Shown in pieces: positions 22,834 to 33,006 of a stretch of DNA of 64,000 nt. The notes under the pieces were generated by a model, which had not been told where the DNA came from, did no database searches, and saw only the letters and a program-made list of their open reading frames with translations. The number at the start of each line of letters is the position of its first letter. Positions within the stretch are counted from its first letter, which is position 1. The translations under genes were made by a program, and so were the position numbers. Source of the stretch: Agrostemma githago (taxonomy: Eukaryota; Streptophyta; Magnoliopsida; Caryophyllales; Caryophyllaceae); NCBI GenBank assembly GCA_958450325.1, contig OY288249.1:61692166-61756165 (forward strand). Reading direction: 5' to 3'.

Positions 22834-23283
22834 TGTTCCGGTATGGAAACGGATCCCTGACCCTGGGCTTCGCGGTTCTCCTCGGCTCCGGATGCGTGCC
22901 GACGGTGATCCTGCAAGGTGAACTCCAGGCCCGGGGAACCCCCGGAGCGGAGCCTCCGACGCCCAAGTCAGTAAAATATACGACTGAATATAGATATTTA
23001 GGGAGATAAGAGAGGTAGAGAGAGAATGTGTAGGAATATGTGTGAATGAATTGCCCTTTTCCCTCACCCTAAGTGGGGTATTTATAGAGGGAAAGGATGG
23101 TGATGTCACTCATGACATCAGCAGGGTGATACTAGTAGAGAAGTCTCTCTAGGTCAGTTAACGACTACCCGTAAAGGGGGTCGTTTGATAGGGGGTTCGG
23201 CCTCTAGGGTCGGCTAGGATCTAGTTGGGCTTTCTCAGTCCTGGGAGTCGGGCCTATGCGTCTGGGGGTGTTATCCCCCATCA
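22834..23283 (-). repeat. 3' LTR of nested Retand-type element
   Basis: In plus reading TGTTCCGGTATGG to TTATCCCCCATCA. In element sense it starts TGATGGGGGATAA and ends CCGGAACA, the same LTR end as the element at 9146. A minus-strand TATAAATA is at 23079-23086. Confidence 0.92.
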
Positions 23284-24039
23284 ATTTGCCCTCAGCGGAG
23301 TCAGATACTGAGTATGCGGGTCCAGTGCCAAGCATGGTTGAACCGACAAACTAAATGATGAACTTTGTTTTTTATGCAAAGCCAAGTATTCATTAGGCCT
23401 TATTGGCACGTCTGCCCTAGCGTCATCTAAACTCCGTCAGGGCGTCAGACGTCGGGCCCCTTGTGTACTTGGTGGTGTACATGGGGTTTTATCATTCTAT
23501 AAATGACCAGGTAATTTCTAAGCCCTGTGATCAACGCTTCTGCCCTGGTATATCTCATACGGATGTGTCAGGGTGCCAGAGGCCTGCCGGGGTAGTTTAT
23601 GGACCTTTGTCTAGGACTTGGGGGTCGTGCCCCTTGCCTGTTTGGAGGCAGACATAAGGACTTACGCTTAAATACAAGCCCGAGTATTTACTTTTTACGC
23701 CTTGTCGGTCGGCGATCTTGGCTCGGCCAATCTATGAGCTTTAGTCGAAGCTCGAGGAACGTGCCGCCTGCCTGCTCTGATGTAGGCAGAATGACATATT
23801 TTTTACAAGGCCAAGTATTCATTAGGCCTTGTCAATCGAATGACCTAACTCGACCGATCATTGAACCTGACCGAAGTTCGAAAGTCATGCCCCCTGCATG
23901 TTTGACGCGCACAGAAGAACTTATGTTTTATACAAAGTTGGGTGTGCCTCACGCCTTGCTGGCTCGCCTATGACGCCCGGCCTGTCCCTGGCTTCTGGTC
24001 GAAGTTCAGGGGGCCTGCCCCCTGCCTGACTGGAGGTGG
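23284..24039 (-). repeat. Diverged longer-period repeats flanking the 94-bp array
   Basis: The phrase CCAAGTATTCATTAGGCCTT or a decayed version recurs near 23383, 23680, 23812 and 23940, alternating with versions of the 94-bp monomer's GGCCTGCCCCCTG core. These look like older units of about 125-150 bp, from which the 94-bp unit could have arisen by losing about 40 bases. Confidence 0.55.
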
Positions 24040-25935
24040 TCAGAGGGGCTTATGATTCGGCGCATGGGGCCCGGCCTGACCCTGGCTTTTGGTCGAAGTC
24101 CAGGGGGCCTGCCCCCTGCCTGCCCAGAGGTAAGCAGAGGGACTTATGATTTGGTTCATGGGGCCCGGCCTGACCCTGGCTTCTGGTCGAAGTCCAGGGG
24201 GCCTACCCCCAACCTGCCTAGAGGTAGGCAGAGGGACTTACGATTCGGTGCATGGGGCCCGGCCTGACCCTGGCTTTTGGTCGAATTCCAGGGGCCCTGC
24301 CCTCTACCTGACTGGAGGTGGTCAGAGAGGCTTATGATTCGGCGCATGGGGCCCGGCCTGATCCTGGCTTCTGGTCGAAGTCCAGGGGGCCTGCCCCCTG
24401 CCTGCCCAGAGGTAGGCAAAGGGACATATGATTCGGTTCATGGGGCCGGCCTGACCCTGGCTTCTGGTCGAAGTCCAGGGGGCCTGCCCACTGCCTGTCC
24501 AGAGGTAGGCAGAGGGACTTATGATTCGGCGTATGGGGCCCGGCCTGACCCTGGCTTCTGGTCGAAGTCCAGGGGGGCTGCCCCCTGCCTGCCCAGAGGT
24601 AGGTAGAGGGACTTATGATTCGGCGCATGGGGCCCTGCCTGACTCTGGCTTCTGGTCGAAGTCCAAGGGGCCAGCCCCCTGCCTGCCCAGAGGTAGGCAG
24701 AGGGACTTGTGATTCAGCGCATGGGGCCCGGCTTGACCCTGGCTTCTGGTCGAAGTTTTGGGGGCCTGCCCTCTGCCTGCCAAGAGGTAGGCAGAGTGAC
24801 TTATGATTCGGCACATGGGGCCCGACCTGACCCTGGCTTCTGGTCGAAGTCCAGGGGGCCTGCCCCCTGCTTGCCCAGAGGTAGGCAGAGGGACTTATGA
24901 TTCGGCGCATGGGGCCCGACCTGTCCCTGGCTTCTGGTTGAAGTCCAGGGGACCTGCCCCCTGCCTGCCCAGAGGTAGGCAGAGGGACTTATGATTCGGC
25001 GCATGGGGCCCGACCTGATCCTGGCTTCTGGTCGAAGTCTAGGGGGCCTGCCCCCTGCCTGCCCAGAGGTAGGCAGAGGGACTTATGATTCGGTTCATGG
25101 GGCCCGGCCTGACCCTGGCTTCTGGTCGAAGTCCAGGGGGCCTGCCCCCTGCCTGCCTTGAGGTAGGTAGAGGGACTTATGATTCGGCGCATGGGGCCCG
25201 GCCTATTCCTGGCTTCTGGTCGAAGTCTAGGGGGCCTGCCCTCTGCCTGACTGGAGGTGGTCAGAGGGGCTTATGATTCGGCGCATGGGGCCTGACCTGA
25301 TCCTGGCTTCTGGTCGAAGTCCAGGGGGCCTGCCCCCTGCCTGCCCAGAGGTAGGCAGAGTGACTTATGATTCGGCGCATGGGGCCGGGCCTGACCCTGG
25401 CTTCTGGTCGAAATCCAGGGGACCTGCCCCCTGCCTGCCTTGAGGTAGGCAGAGGGACTTATGATTCGGCGCATGGGGCCCGGCCTGACCCTGGCTTCTG
25501 GTCGAAGTCCAGGGGGGTTGCTCCCTGCCTGCCCAGAGGTAGGCAGAGGGACTTATGATTAGGCTCATGGGGCCCGGCCTGACCCTGGCTTCTGGTCGAA
25601 GTCCAGGGGGCCTGCCCCCTGCCTGCCCAGAGGTAGGCAGAGGGACTTATGATTTGGCGTATGGGGCCCGGCCTGACCCTGGCTTCTGGTCGAAGTCCAG
25701 GGGGGCCTGCCCCCTGCCTGCCCATAGGTAGGCAGAGTGACTTATGATTCGGCGCATGGGGCCCGGCCTAACCCTGGCTTCTGGTCGAAGTCCAGAGGGC
25801 CTGCCCCCTGCCTGCCCAGAGGTAGGTAGAGGGACTTATGATTCGGCGCATGGGGCCCGGCCTGACCCTGGCTTCTGGTCGAAGTCCAGGGGGCCTGCCC
25901 CCTGCCTGCCCGGAGGTAGGCAGAGGGACTTATGA
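24040..25935 (-). repeat. Tandem array, about 20 copies of a 94-bp monomer
   Basis: The anchor CATGGGGCCCGGCCTGA recurs every 94 bases on average from 24061 to 25848 (20 copies). Each unit has two hairpin-capable parts: CAGGGGGCCTGCCCCCTG and CTGCCTGCCCAGAGGTAGGCAG. Some units carry a variant GACTGGAGGTGGTCAG stem, keeping the pairing. The array lies near the 3' LTR, the place where Tat-lineage elements are known to carry tandem repeats that can seed satellites. Short ORFs inside it are by-products of the repeat. Confidence 0.95.
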
Positions 25936-26129
25936 TTCGTACAAGGCTGAATGTGTATCAATCCTTGTTTTTTGTTGAGGGGTCCACTTTCCCTGAATTT
26001 TGCAACAGTGGCTCCTCCTCTATTGCCCCCTACCCATTAGCTATGAGTAATGAATAGGTGATGGGTAAATATTAATCTTGTCTTCGTAGAATTTCACATG
26101 GTGGTTGGCGGACCTAGGTGGTCTCTGTA
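25936..26129 (-). other. Spacer between the two repeat arrays
   Basis: About 190 bases of ordinary sequence with no feature recognised. Confidence 0.5.
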
Positions 26130-26545
26130 GGCTTCGAGAATGAGCCGTAGGTCGGCTGGGCTTGATCTTGGCTGAGCCGTAAGTCGGTATGGCCGAGCCG
26201 TAAATCGGCAAGGCCGAACCGTAAATTGGCAGGGCAGCATCCTGGCCTAGCCGTAAGTCGATAGGGCCGAGCCGTAAATCGGCAGGGCCGAACCGTGAAT
26301 CGGCAGGACAACATCTTGGCCGAGCCGTAAGTCGGTAGAGCCGAGTCGTAAATCGGCAGGGCCAAACCGTAAATCGGTAGGGCAACATTTTGGCCGAGCC
26401 GTAAGTCGGCAGGGCCGAACCGTAAATCGGCAGGGCAACATCTTGGCCGAGCCGTAAATTGGTAGGGCCGAGCGGTAAATCGGCAGGGCGAAATCGTAAA
26501 TTGGCAGGGCAGCATCTTGGCCGAGCCGTAGGTTGGCTGGGCCAT
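26130..26545 (-). repeat. 21-bp minisatellite, block 1
   Basis: Units of GGCCGAGCCGTAAATCGGCAG with variants (AACCG, AAGTCGGTAG), grouped by a recurring GCAACATCTTGG insert. Each unit can pair GCCGA with TCGGC. Because 21 is a multiple of three, several frames stay open and give heptapeptide repeats such as ALPIYGS. I regard these as incidental. Confidence 0.88.
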
Positions 26546-27574
26546 GTCTCTGTCAAGCTACAAACATTGAGCTCATTTGATACCCATTTTTGTGACTTAT
26601 CTTCACCATTTTTCGGGTAAATGTTTGAGGAGTTTTTTGAAAATTTCTGTGATGGAACGAAAAGTTGGGTAATTTCTTGTGGTTGGTATTTTTTGTCTCA
26701 CAACTTCGACAATTTTTTGGCTAATTTTTGTGAAGTATTTGTGAATTTTTGTGGAGGAATAAAAAGGTCGGATAGATTCTGTGGCTTGTTTTTCTTATGT
26801 GTGGGGTTAAGAAATGGAGTAAGTCTTAACCGTAGCTTAACTTTTTGCAAATGTAAAAGTACTCAAATCAAGTGTGAACACCTACCATTATCAAATGAAT
26901 AACACCGTGCAACATAGGTTGTCCCATCCACTTTCTCACAATTTCCAAGAGGTTGTTCCCCTTCATTTTGCCTAATGTAAATATCTCCTGGTAAGTCGAT
27001 CTCTATCTTTATGATTTCCTCTGGGTTTGACTTGGCCAGAACCCGGGTTAATTTGCTACCTGGCCGGATTGATACTCCGTCCGAGGCTGAATCGGAATGT
27101 AGGCCGACATATAACATAATGTTATTTTTAATTGGTTTTCTCGTCCATGTAGATGAGGTGGCACGTCGGCTTGGGTGGCCGACTCAAGTGGCACGCCGGC
27201 TCAGGTGGTCATCTCGAGTGGTCGACTCAGGCGGCATGCCAATTCAGGTGGTCGACCAAAGCTAATCATTCACTGATACTTGGTAAGAGACTGTCTCGGT
27301 CTCGGTAGGGAAGACCGGAGATGGCTGAGAGTTTCCCGTAAACTTTTGTTGACAAACGAATCAGCATAAAATTTTTCATGGAAACTAGATCTTGATTTAA
27401 CAAGAACCAAAGTTCTTTATCCTTGATTTTCTATGAATTTTCAATAGAATATAGTAGATGTAAACTTTAATGTATGACATTTGAGCGTGAAATGAATTTG
27501 GTATATGCTTACACCGTCCTTATTTTCTCAAGGAATCAGATCTGGAAAATCTAGTTGCATTTCATCCTCTTTTG
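26546..27574 (-). other. 1-kb sequence splitting the 21-bp array; possible captured exon
   Basis: Unrelated sequence separates two blocks of the same minisatellite. The minus strand has an 84-codon frame (27117-26863) reading PEEIIKIEIDLPGDIYIRQ and EKVDGTTYVARCYSFDN. A good donor GTAGGT follows SFDN, as if it were one exon of a host gene. I cannot name the family, and no partner exon was found. It could be a captured fragment or chance. Confidence 0.35.
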
Positions 27575-27791
27575 CAGGCAGCATCCTGGCCGAGCCGTAA
27601 GTCGGTAAGGTCGAGCCGTAAATCGGCAGGGCCGAACCGTAAATCGGCAGGGGGGCATCTTGGCCGAGCCGTAAGTCGGTAGGGCCGAACCGTAAATCGG
27701 CAGGACCGAACCGTAAATCGGCTGGGCAACATCTTGGCCGAGCCGTAAGTCGGCAGGGCCGAACCGTAAATCGGCAGGGCAACATCTTGGT
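27575..27791 (-). repeat. 21-bp minisatellite, block 2
   Basis: Same unit as block 1, starting with the shared GCAGCATCCTGGCC phrase also seen near 26230. The two blocks are therefore duplicated, or one array was split. Confidence 0.88.
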
Positions 27792-28464
27792 CGGTTCGAG
27801 AGTCAGTATTGTTCAATATCTCTACCGCGCCATTCTCTGAGCTTGGGGTTCGTGGCCGAACCGCCCAAGTCCCTGGACGATCACCGGTCGCTGACTCAAC
27901 TTCATGGATTCGATCACTGTTCATCAGTTTGTGGTGGCTCGATCGGATAACGATGCCACTAGTACAAACCTTTAGATGTGACACAGAAACTCCGGGTCAT
28001 AAAACCGTGGGTAGCTTGTTTTATCCAGGATGAACGTGAAAGATGAAATCCAAGAAATTGTGAAATTTACTGCATCTTTATGCTCTCCCTCTTTCACTGA
28101 AGAATTTATTTACTTTCACACTTTTAAGTATTTTTATGAAAGCAAGATCTGGAGATTCCCCCTCCAGGAGCGCGTTCCCATGGATTTTGTAAAAATACAC
28201 TAGATCTCAAAATAAAGGTAGGTCTACCATCTCGGTTTTCATTCCCTCACACCTTCTGTCATAAGAAATTTTTATTAGTTGCTTCTTCGTCCCAGTAGAA
28301 AAAGTCTTGCGATGAAACTTAAAGACGTGGAGTTCGATTCTCCAATTTTTATTTTGAGATGTTTGATTTTTGTAGATCTATCTCAAAGATGAAGGTTAGA
28401 TCTGGAAAAATTTGTATTTGGGAGTGGTTGATTTTTGTGGGTAATTCGTTAGCACAACCGTTCT
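27792..28464 (-). other. Leader region of nested Retand-type element
   Basis: Lies between the 5' LTR/primer site and the repeat arrays in element sense. The part next to the primer site matches the leader of the element at 9146 (positions 9848-9890). No Gag motif was seen. A minus-strand frame (27984-27562) starts MSHLKVCTSGIVIRSSHH but runs into the minisatellite and is not convincing. Confidence 0.5.
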
Positions 28465-28481
28465 CCCCATAGACGGCGCCA
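28465..28481 (-). other. Primer-binding site of nested element
   Basis: Minus strand TGGCGCCGTCTATGGGG, three bases from the 5' LTR, one base different from the corresponding site at 9822. It fixes the element's orientation as minus. Confidence 0.8.
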
Positions 28482-28484
28482 AAT

Positions 28485-28936
28485 TGTTCCGGTATGGAAA
28501 CGGGTCCCTGACTCTGGGCTTCGCGGTTCTCCTCGGCTCCGAATGCGTGCCGACGGTGATCCTGCAAGGTGAACTCCAGGCCCGGGGAACCCCCGGGGCG
28601 GAGCCTCCGACGCCCAAGTCAGTAAAATATACGACTGAATATAGATATTTAGGGAGATAAAAGAGGTAGAGAGAGAATGGGTAGGAATATGTGTGAATGA
28701 ATTGCCCTTTTTCCTCAACCTAAGTGGGGTATTTATAGAGGGGAAAGGATGGTGATGTCACTCATGACATCAGCAGGGTGATGCTAGTAGAGAAGTCTCT
28801 CTAGGTCAGTTAACGACTACCCGTAAAGGGGGTCGTTTGATAGGGGGGTTCGGCCTCTAGGGTCGGCTAGGACCCAGTTGGGCCTTCTCAGTCTTGGGAG
28901 TCGGGCCTATGCGTCTGGGGGTTTTATCCCCCATCA
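28485..28936 (-). repeat. 5' LTR of nested Retand-type element
   Basis: 452 bp matching 22834-23283 with about 17 differences. A minus-strand TATAAATA at 28730-28737 is the likely promoter. Confidence 0.92.
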
Positions 28937-29930
28937 AAGACGAAATAGTTCCTCCATGTTGTAATGTCGTAATTAGTCTTTTTGGAGCATGTGATCATTA
29001 CTCGGCTTCAACGGAATTATGCTTAACATGATTTGATGATTGATTCCTTTAGATCCGATATTCGACTATAGAGTCGATATCGAATCCTTAGAGACGACAC
29101 TCTATTGCTAATTATGGTAGTAGTAATATTAATAATTATATTAGAAACGATAAAAATAAAAAGACGACAACGACGCTTGACGACGGAAAAAACGAGAAGA
29201 AGGAAGAGAAGAAAGAGAGAGAGCGGGATTTGTAACACCCTCAACCTACATGCTAATTTTGACCTCGATCACGGATTCGTAGTAACGGCACTTGCGTTGA
29301 AGTAACGAGGATATAGAAGGAGTTAAGGTGTTGTATTTTCGTATGGTTAGGCTCGGGTTTCCTATAGGATTTCTAGAGGAAAATCGGATGATATTTTTGT
29401 ATAGTTTGCCTAAGGTTTGCTAGAAATTCGGGTTGCGAATTTGATGTTATGAATGTCGGGTGTGATTGTGAAATTGGGAATAATTGATGTTCCAATTGAT
29501 GTGTCGGGGGTGGAGTATTTATAGGATGAAATACCCGACTTGGGATAGGAGATAGATGTAGGATTATTTATAGAACACTCGTTTTTTTTTAGATGTAGGA
29601 TTCCGATTGCAGATAGAAAAGCTGCGTGACAGATTTTTCTGTCTCGGAAACGCCTTTAACTGGGGTTTGACCCGGTCGCTAAAAGACGGTTTTGCCCTTG
29701 GTCTCGGTTTTGACCCAAATTAGTCTCATTTGACTGGAAACGACCTACTGGGCCTGGATTTGAGGTCTGTTTGGTGAGATTTTTACTCCGCTAAAAGCTC
29801 GCGCCAATTACTATTGATTCTGAGTCCAAAATCGAGCGTATTAAGTTATGTTTACGTCCGATCATCATCGGGTGCTTTACGGAAACTGCTATAGACACCT
29901 GGCGGTCAAAATGCGGGTGTCTACAGATAT

Positions 29931-32124
29931 ATAGGCAGAAATAGCAGGCATAGTATATAGCAAGATAACACATAGGAAATTCAGTTAGCATCTATAGACT
30001 AGCTTGCGCTGGGGAAAATGATTTTTTGCTTCATTTTGAAATCGAAGTCCTGAAAGCAACTCACGTTCTAGGAGATAGGTTTTCAAAATTGAAAGGGTTA
30101 GAAAGTAAATTTGCAGTTTTAATAGACCAAAATTTGACCTTGTCAAAAAAGATTTTCTCAAATGGTTAAGTTTTTGCAAATTTTGAAGTAGGAATTTAAA
30201 GAAAGAGGCATACCGACAGACTCGACTCTGGACGCGACAGAACGAGTTGACAGACGCGACTTGGACTCTCGATGGGTTGGACCGTAACTCGGTAGGGGGG
30301 TGGGCCACCTATGACGACAAGACTCTTAAGTTGCGATATTTCGTAGCCTAGGCGAGTGGCAACATGGTCGAATCCTCGGAATGGGAAAGATCTGTTATAG
30401 AGGGATTGCACTAGTCTGTAATGAGACTGTTTCTACATAACAGGACTTAGCAGTAGCAGTGCTAGCTGTAGACTAGTGCTCTTTTGAATTTTTTTGGTTT
30501 TTGGGTCCTTTCCAAAAGTAGGTGCTGTTTTGAGTTCCTGACAGATTCTTGTCTTCGACTGAGCCGAGTACTAGGACACACTATAGAAAGGAGGCTAGAT
30601 TTTCGCAAGCATTTGGATTTTGTAAGTGGATAAAGAACTTCTGTCTAAGAGAAGCCCCTAGGACGACAAAGCAGACTGTTGAGAACATGACAATGTCGTG
30701 ATAGGAATGATGATGCTTTTTTAAATTTGCGTCAATGTGGGTGGTTGTGCCCTTATTGAAAGGCTGCCTACGTATTCACGTGTAGTGAAATCAAACCAAG
30801 CCGTAGTTCAGTGGATTGAAAGATATGTAATGGTGCCTAGTTTATTAGGACTTTGTGTGTAACTAGCTTGTATTGAGGGTGTAGGTTAGGTGCATTCCCA
30901 ATGATGTATGTCTTGGTCAAAGGGCTAGAACAGTTAGGATGTTGATCCTGTGACTGTGAGCGTTCTCCGGGGTAGCCCCCATAGGTGGTGTGAACTATTT
31001 GGGCATGTTCTATGCCGACCGCAGGTTGAATTCTCGTGTTTGGGGCTGGTAACTGGTTTGGATGTTTTTGGAAATGTGGAGCTAGGTCGCAAGTGGCCTC
31101 GATGATTCGAAACCTGGAGCTCGATTTTGTGAAGCTAAGGCTTCGAGGGTAAGGTATTGTAATGTGGTAGGAAAGGGGGAAGTCGCGTAAAAATGACTCG
31201 AAGTTCGATCGGGCAGGTTTAATAATGCGGGATCTGATTTCCATGTTTGGCCCTAATGGTTAGGGTGTATCCTATGGAGCTTGAATCCTCAAAATTCCGG
31301 GTTGTCTCTAAGCCTAGGTCTCGAGAAGGTCTTGAGGGTTGTAATGTGGGGAGGCTAAATGTGGTGTTATCTGACTAGCCTGATTGTCACCCTTCTATTT
31401 GATGGTATGGGCATCGATAATTTTTGAATTGACCGTACCCGGTCAAAGGACTTTCGCTTGGGTTGACCATTGACCATGGTCATGGGTTTTTGATTTTTTT
31501 GGCTGACCTCTTAGCCCGGTCATGGAATTCTTCATTCGGATTGACCATTTAACCTCGGTCATGGGTGGCTCTTTTTTTTTTATGATGGCCTGCTTTTTTG
31601 TTTTGGGCCTTTTGCTTTTTCCTTGGACTTCTGATTTGTTGTCCAGTTTTTTTTCTTTTTTTTTGTTGGTCAGACTAACACCTAAGGTAGGGATTGATTA
31701 GTCTTATTGGAGGGGTGTTTATTGTGGGAAGTGGGCTTGCCTTCCGTCTTGAACCCGAACTAGGAGACTACCTAGATTTGTCGTAGGATTCGATACCGCT
31801 CCTTCTAACGGTAGTTCTGTGGCTTCCTATACCAGACACAGAACAGGTAAAGGAAAACACGGGTCTCAGTTCCTTACAGTCATTATAGATGTGCTTATAA
31901 TAGTCACGTGCATGTGCTCATAGTGTATGATGGTGCTCATCATGTTCTCGGAAACACGTAAGGAAATCATATATGAGAGATAGAAAAAATAATTTTATTG
32001 AATTTGAAAAGAGGACAGAATAAAGTTGACTCTGACTCTGACTTTGAAATTGAAAGAAATAGTACATCCTAGACTCGGACTCAGACTCGAACTTAAACCA
32101 AATCTCGATTCTCGGATGATGTCG
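29931..32124 (-). other. Interior of gag-only element, no pol
   Basis: About 2.2 kb replaces the pol region. The segment near 30745-30815 (GGTTGTGCCC, GGCTGCCTACGTAT, AATCAAACCAA) matches 52272-52335 in the intact element, just past the end of its pol. A Ser/Asp-coding GACTCTGACTCTGAC-like tract near 32025 recalls the acidic repeat between protease and RT there. A frame at 31244-30837 was not recognised. No antisense gene survives. Confidence 0.6.
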
Positions 32125-33006
32125 TCAGTAGTCGTCGACTTCTAAGGACTCAAGTGGATGTCCAGTATAGCCTTCAGTAGAAGCTTCACCCATATCTTCA
32201 TTTTGTCGAAGATCGTCTTCAATCCTGGTGCCCATTTCGGTAAGTGCTGCAAAGTTTGAAATGTCGGCATACCTAAGATGGACGCGGTAGGAGGGTAGGA
32301 GGTTGTTGATGAACGCCTCCACTAGTGTCTTCTCGCTGGGCTTGTCTACCAGCTTAACACTCTCAGCCCACCAACGTTGAAGGTATTTGGTGAAACCCTC
32401 TGGTTGATCTTGGGCCATGACTTCTAAAGTCCGCATGGTAGTCTGAAGTTCAGTATTATCAGAATAATTTTGAGCAAACTCGGTAGCCACATCATCCCAA
32501 GTGGGGAATCTTTTTGTGTCTAGCCTATAGAACTAGGCTTTTGGATATTTCCCGAGGGATGCGCCGAACAAATTGATGAACATGTCGGCTTTGACCCCCT
32601 TGATTGTCATAAATGCCTTGAAGGCTTGGAGGTGTAATAATGGATCCTCCGTCCCTTCGAATATGGGTAACCCTTCTAGATTGAGATCTGTTGGTAGTTT
32701 CTCACAGATGGGTGCATAGTCTCGGGAGTTTTCAGTACGAATGTTATTCCATTGAAGGGCGTGGAACTGTTGTTCGAGCTCACGTACCGTGCTGATCAGT
32801 TTGGTAAATGGCCCAGTATTTACCGACCCAGAATTGAGGTCTTGCCGTTCAATGAGAGTTAAACGAGCATTCGTGGCCTCTAGGTCGGCTCTTATGAACC
32901 CTAGCTGGGTTTCAACCATGGCCTGCCTACTAACCACCATCTCCAGCAAAGCCTTCATTTCATTAACGGTGTTTTCCATGTCCCTATTCCCGGTTGTGGG
33001 TGCCAT
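32125..33006 (-). pseudogene. Ogre-type gag with one nonsense codon
   Basis: From ATG at 33006 (MAPTTGNRDMENTVNEMK) the frame gives a coiled-coil-like N-terminus and then the capsid region: LPTDLNLEGLPIFEGTEDP, TWDDVATEFAQNYSDNTE, EGFTKYLQRWWAESVK and LPSYRVHLRY. This is close to the Gag of the intact element at 52497-58793. A TAG at 32535-32533 replaces the Trp codon that the intact element has before YYRLD. The frame ends after the capsid, without zinc knuckle, protease or RT. Gag alone could once have supported packaging, with enzymes supplied in trans. Confidence 0.85.

Larger units (their letters stand above)
22834..28936 (-). mobile_element. Non-autonomous Retand-type element with satellite-like arrays
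   Basis: 6.1 kb on the minus strand inside the solo LTR. LTRs of 450 and 452 bp differ at roughly 4% of sites. TSD AAAAC versus AAGAC (one mismatch). The primer-binding site and leader (CGGTTGTGCTAACGA, ATTACCCACAAAA) match the Retand-like element at 9146-18640, so they are one family. No gag or pol domain is present. The interior holds a 94-bp tandem array, two blocks of a 21-bp repeat and unrecognised sequence. It must have been mobilised by an autonomous relative. Confidence 0.9.
21487..29925 (-). mobile_element. Solo Ogre-type LTR, interrupted by a nested element
   Basis: Begins TGTGGACATGACATAGG and ends GGGTGTCTACA in plus reading, with GATAT directly on both sides (21482-21486, 29926-29930). 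Removing the nested 6.1-kb element leaves about 2.33 kb, the full length of one LTR. With one LTR and a matching TSD, this is a solo LTR formed by LTR-LTR recombination. Its sequence differs from the surrounding LTR pair, so it is a different subfamily. A minus-strand TATAAATA lies near 29517. Confidence 0.88.

Noticed and set aside
24052..25935. Many 60-190 codon ORFs on both strands across the 94-bp array
   Set aside because: They repeat with the array, shift frame because 94 is not a multiple of three, and have no start context or domain. They are by-products of the tandem repeat.
24040..25935. CRISPR-like regular repeats
   Set aside because: The units are contiguous tandem copies with no unique spacers, inside a plant retrotransposon.
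26041..27984. Heptapeptide-repeat ORFs of 171 and 140 codons
   Set aside because: The 21-bp unit keeps several frames open at once. No initiation signal or recognised domain was seen, so I treat this as non-coding minisatellite.
18947..29925. LTRs at 18947-21157 and 21487-29925 as the two ends of one short element
   Set aside because: Their sequences belong to different subfamilies. Each pairs with other target duplications (CCTAT with 44424-44428, GATAT flanking the second), and the 329 bp between them is interior sequence of the outer element.
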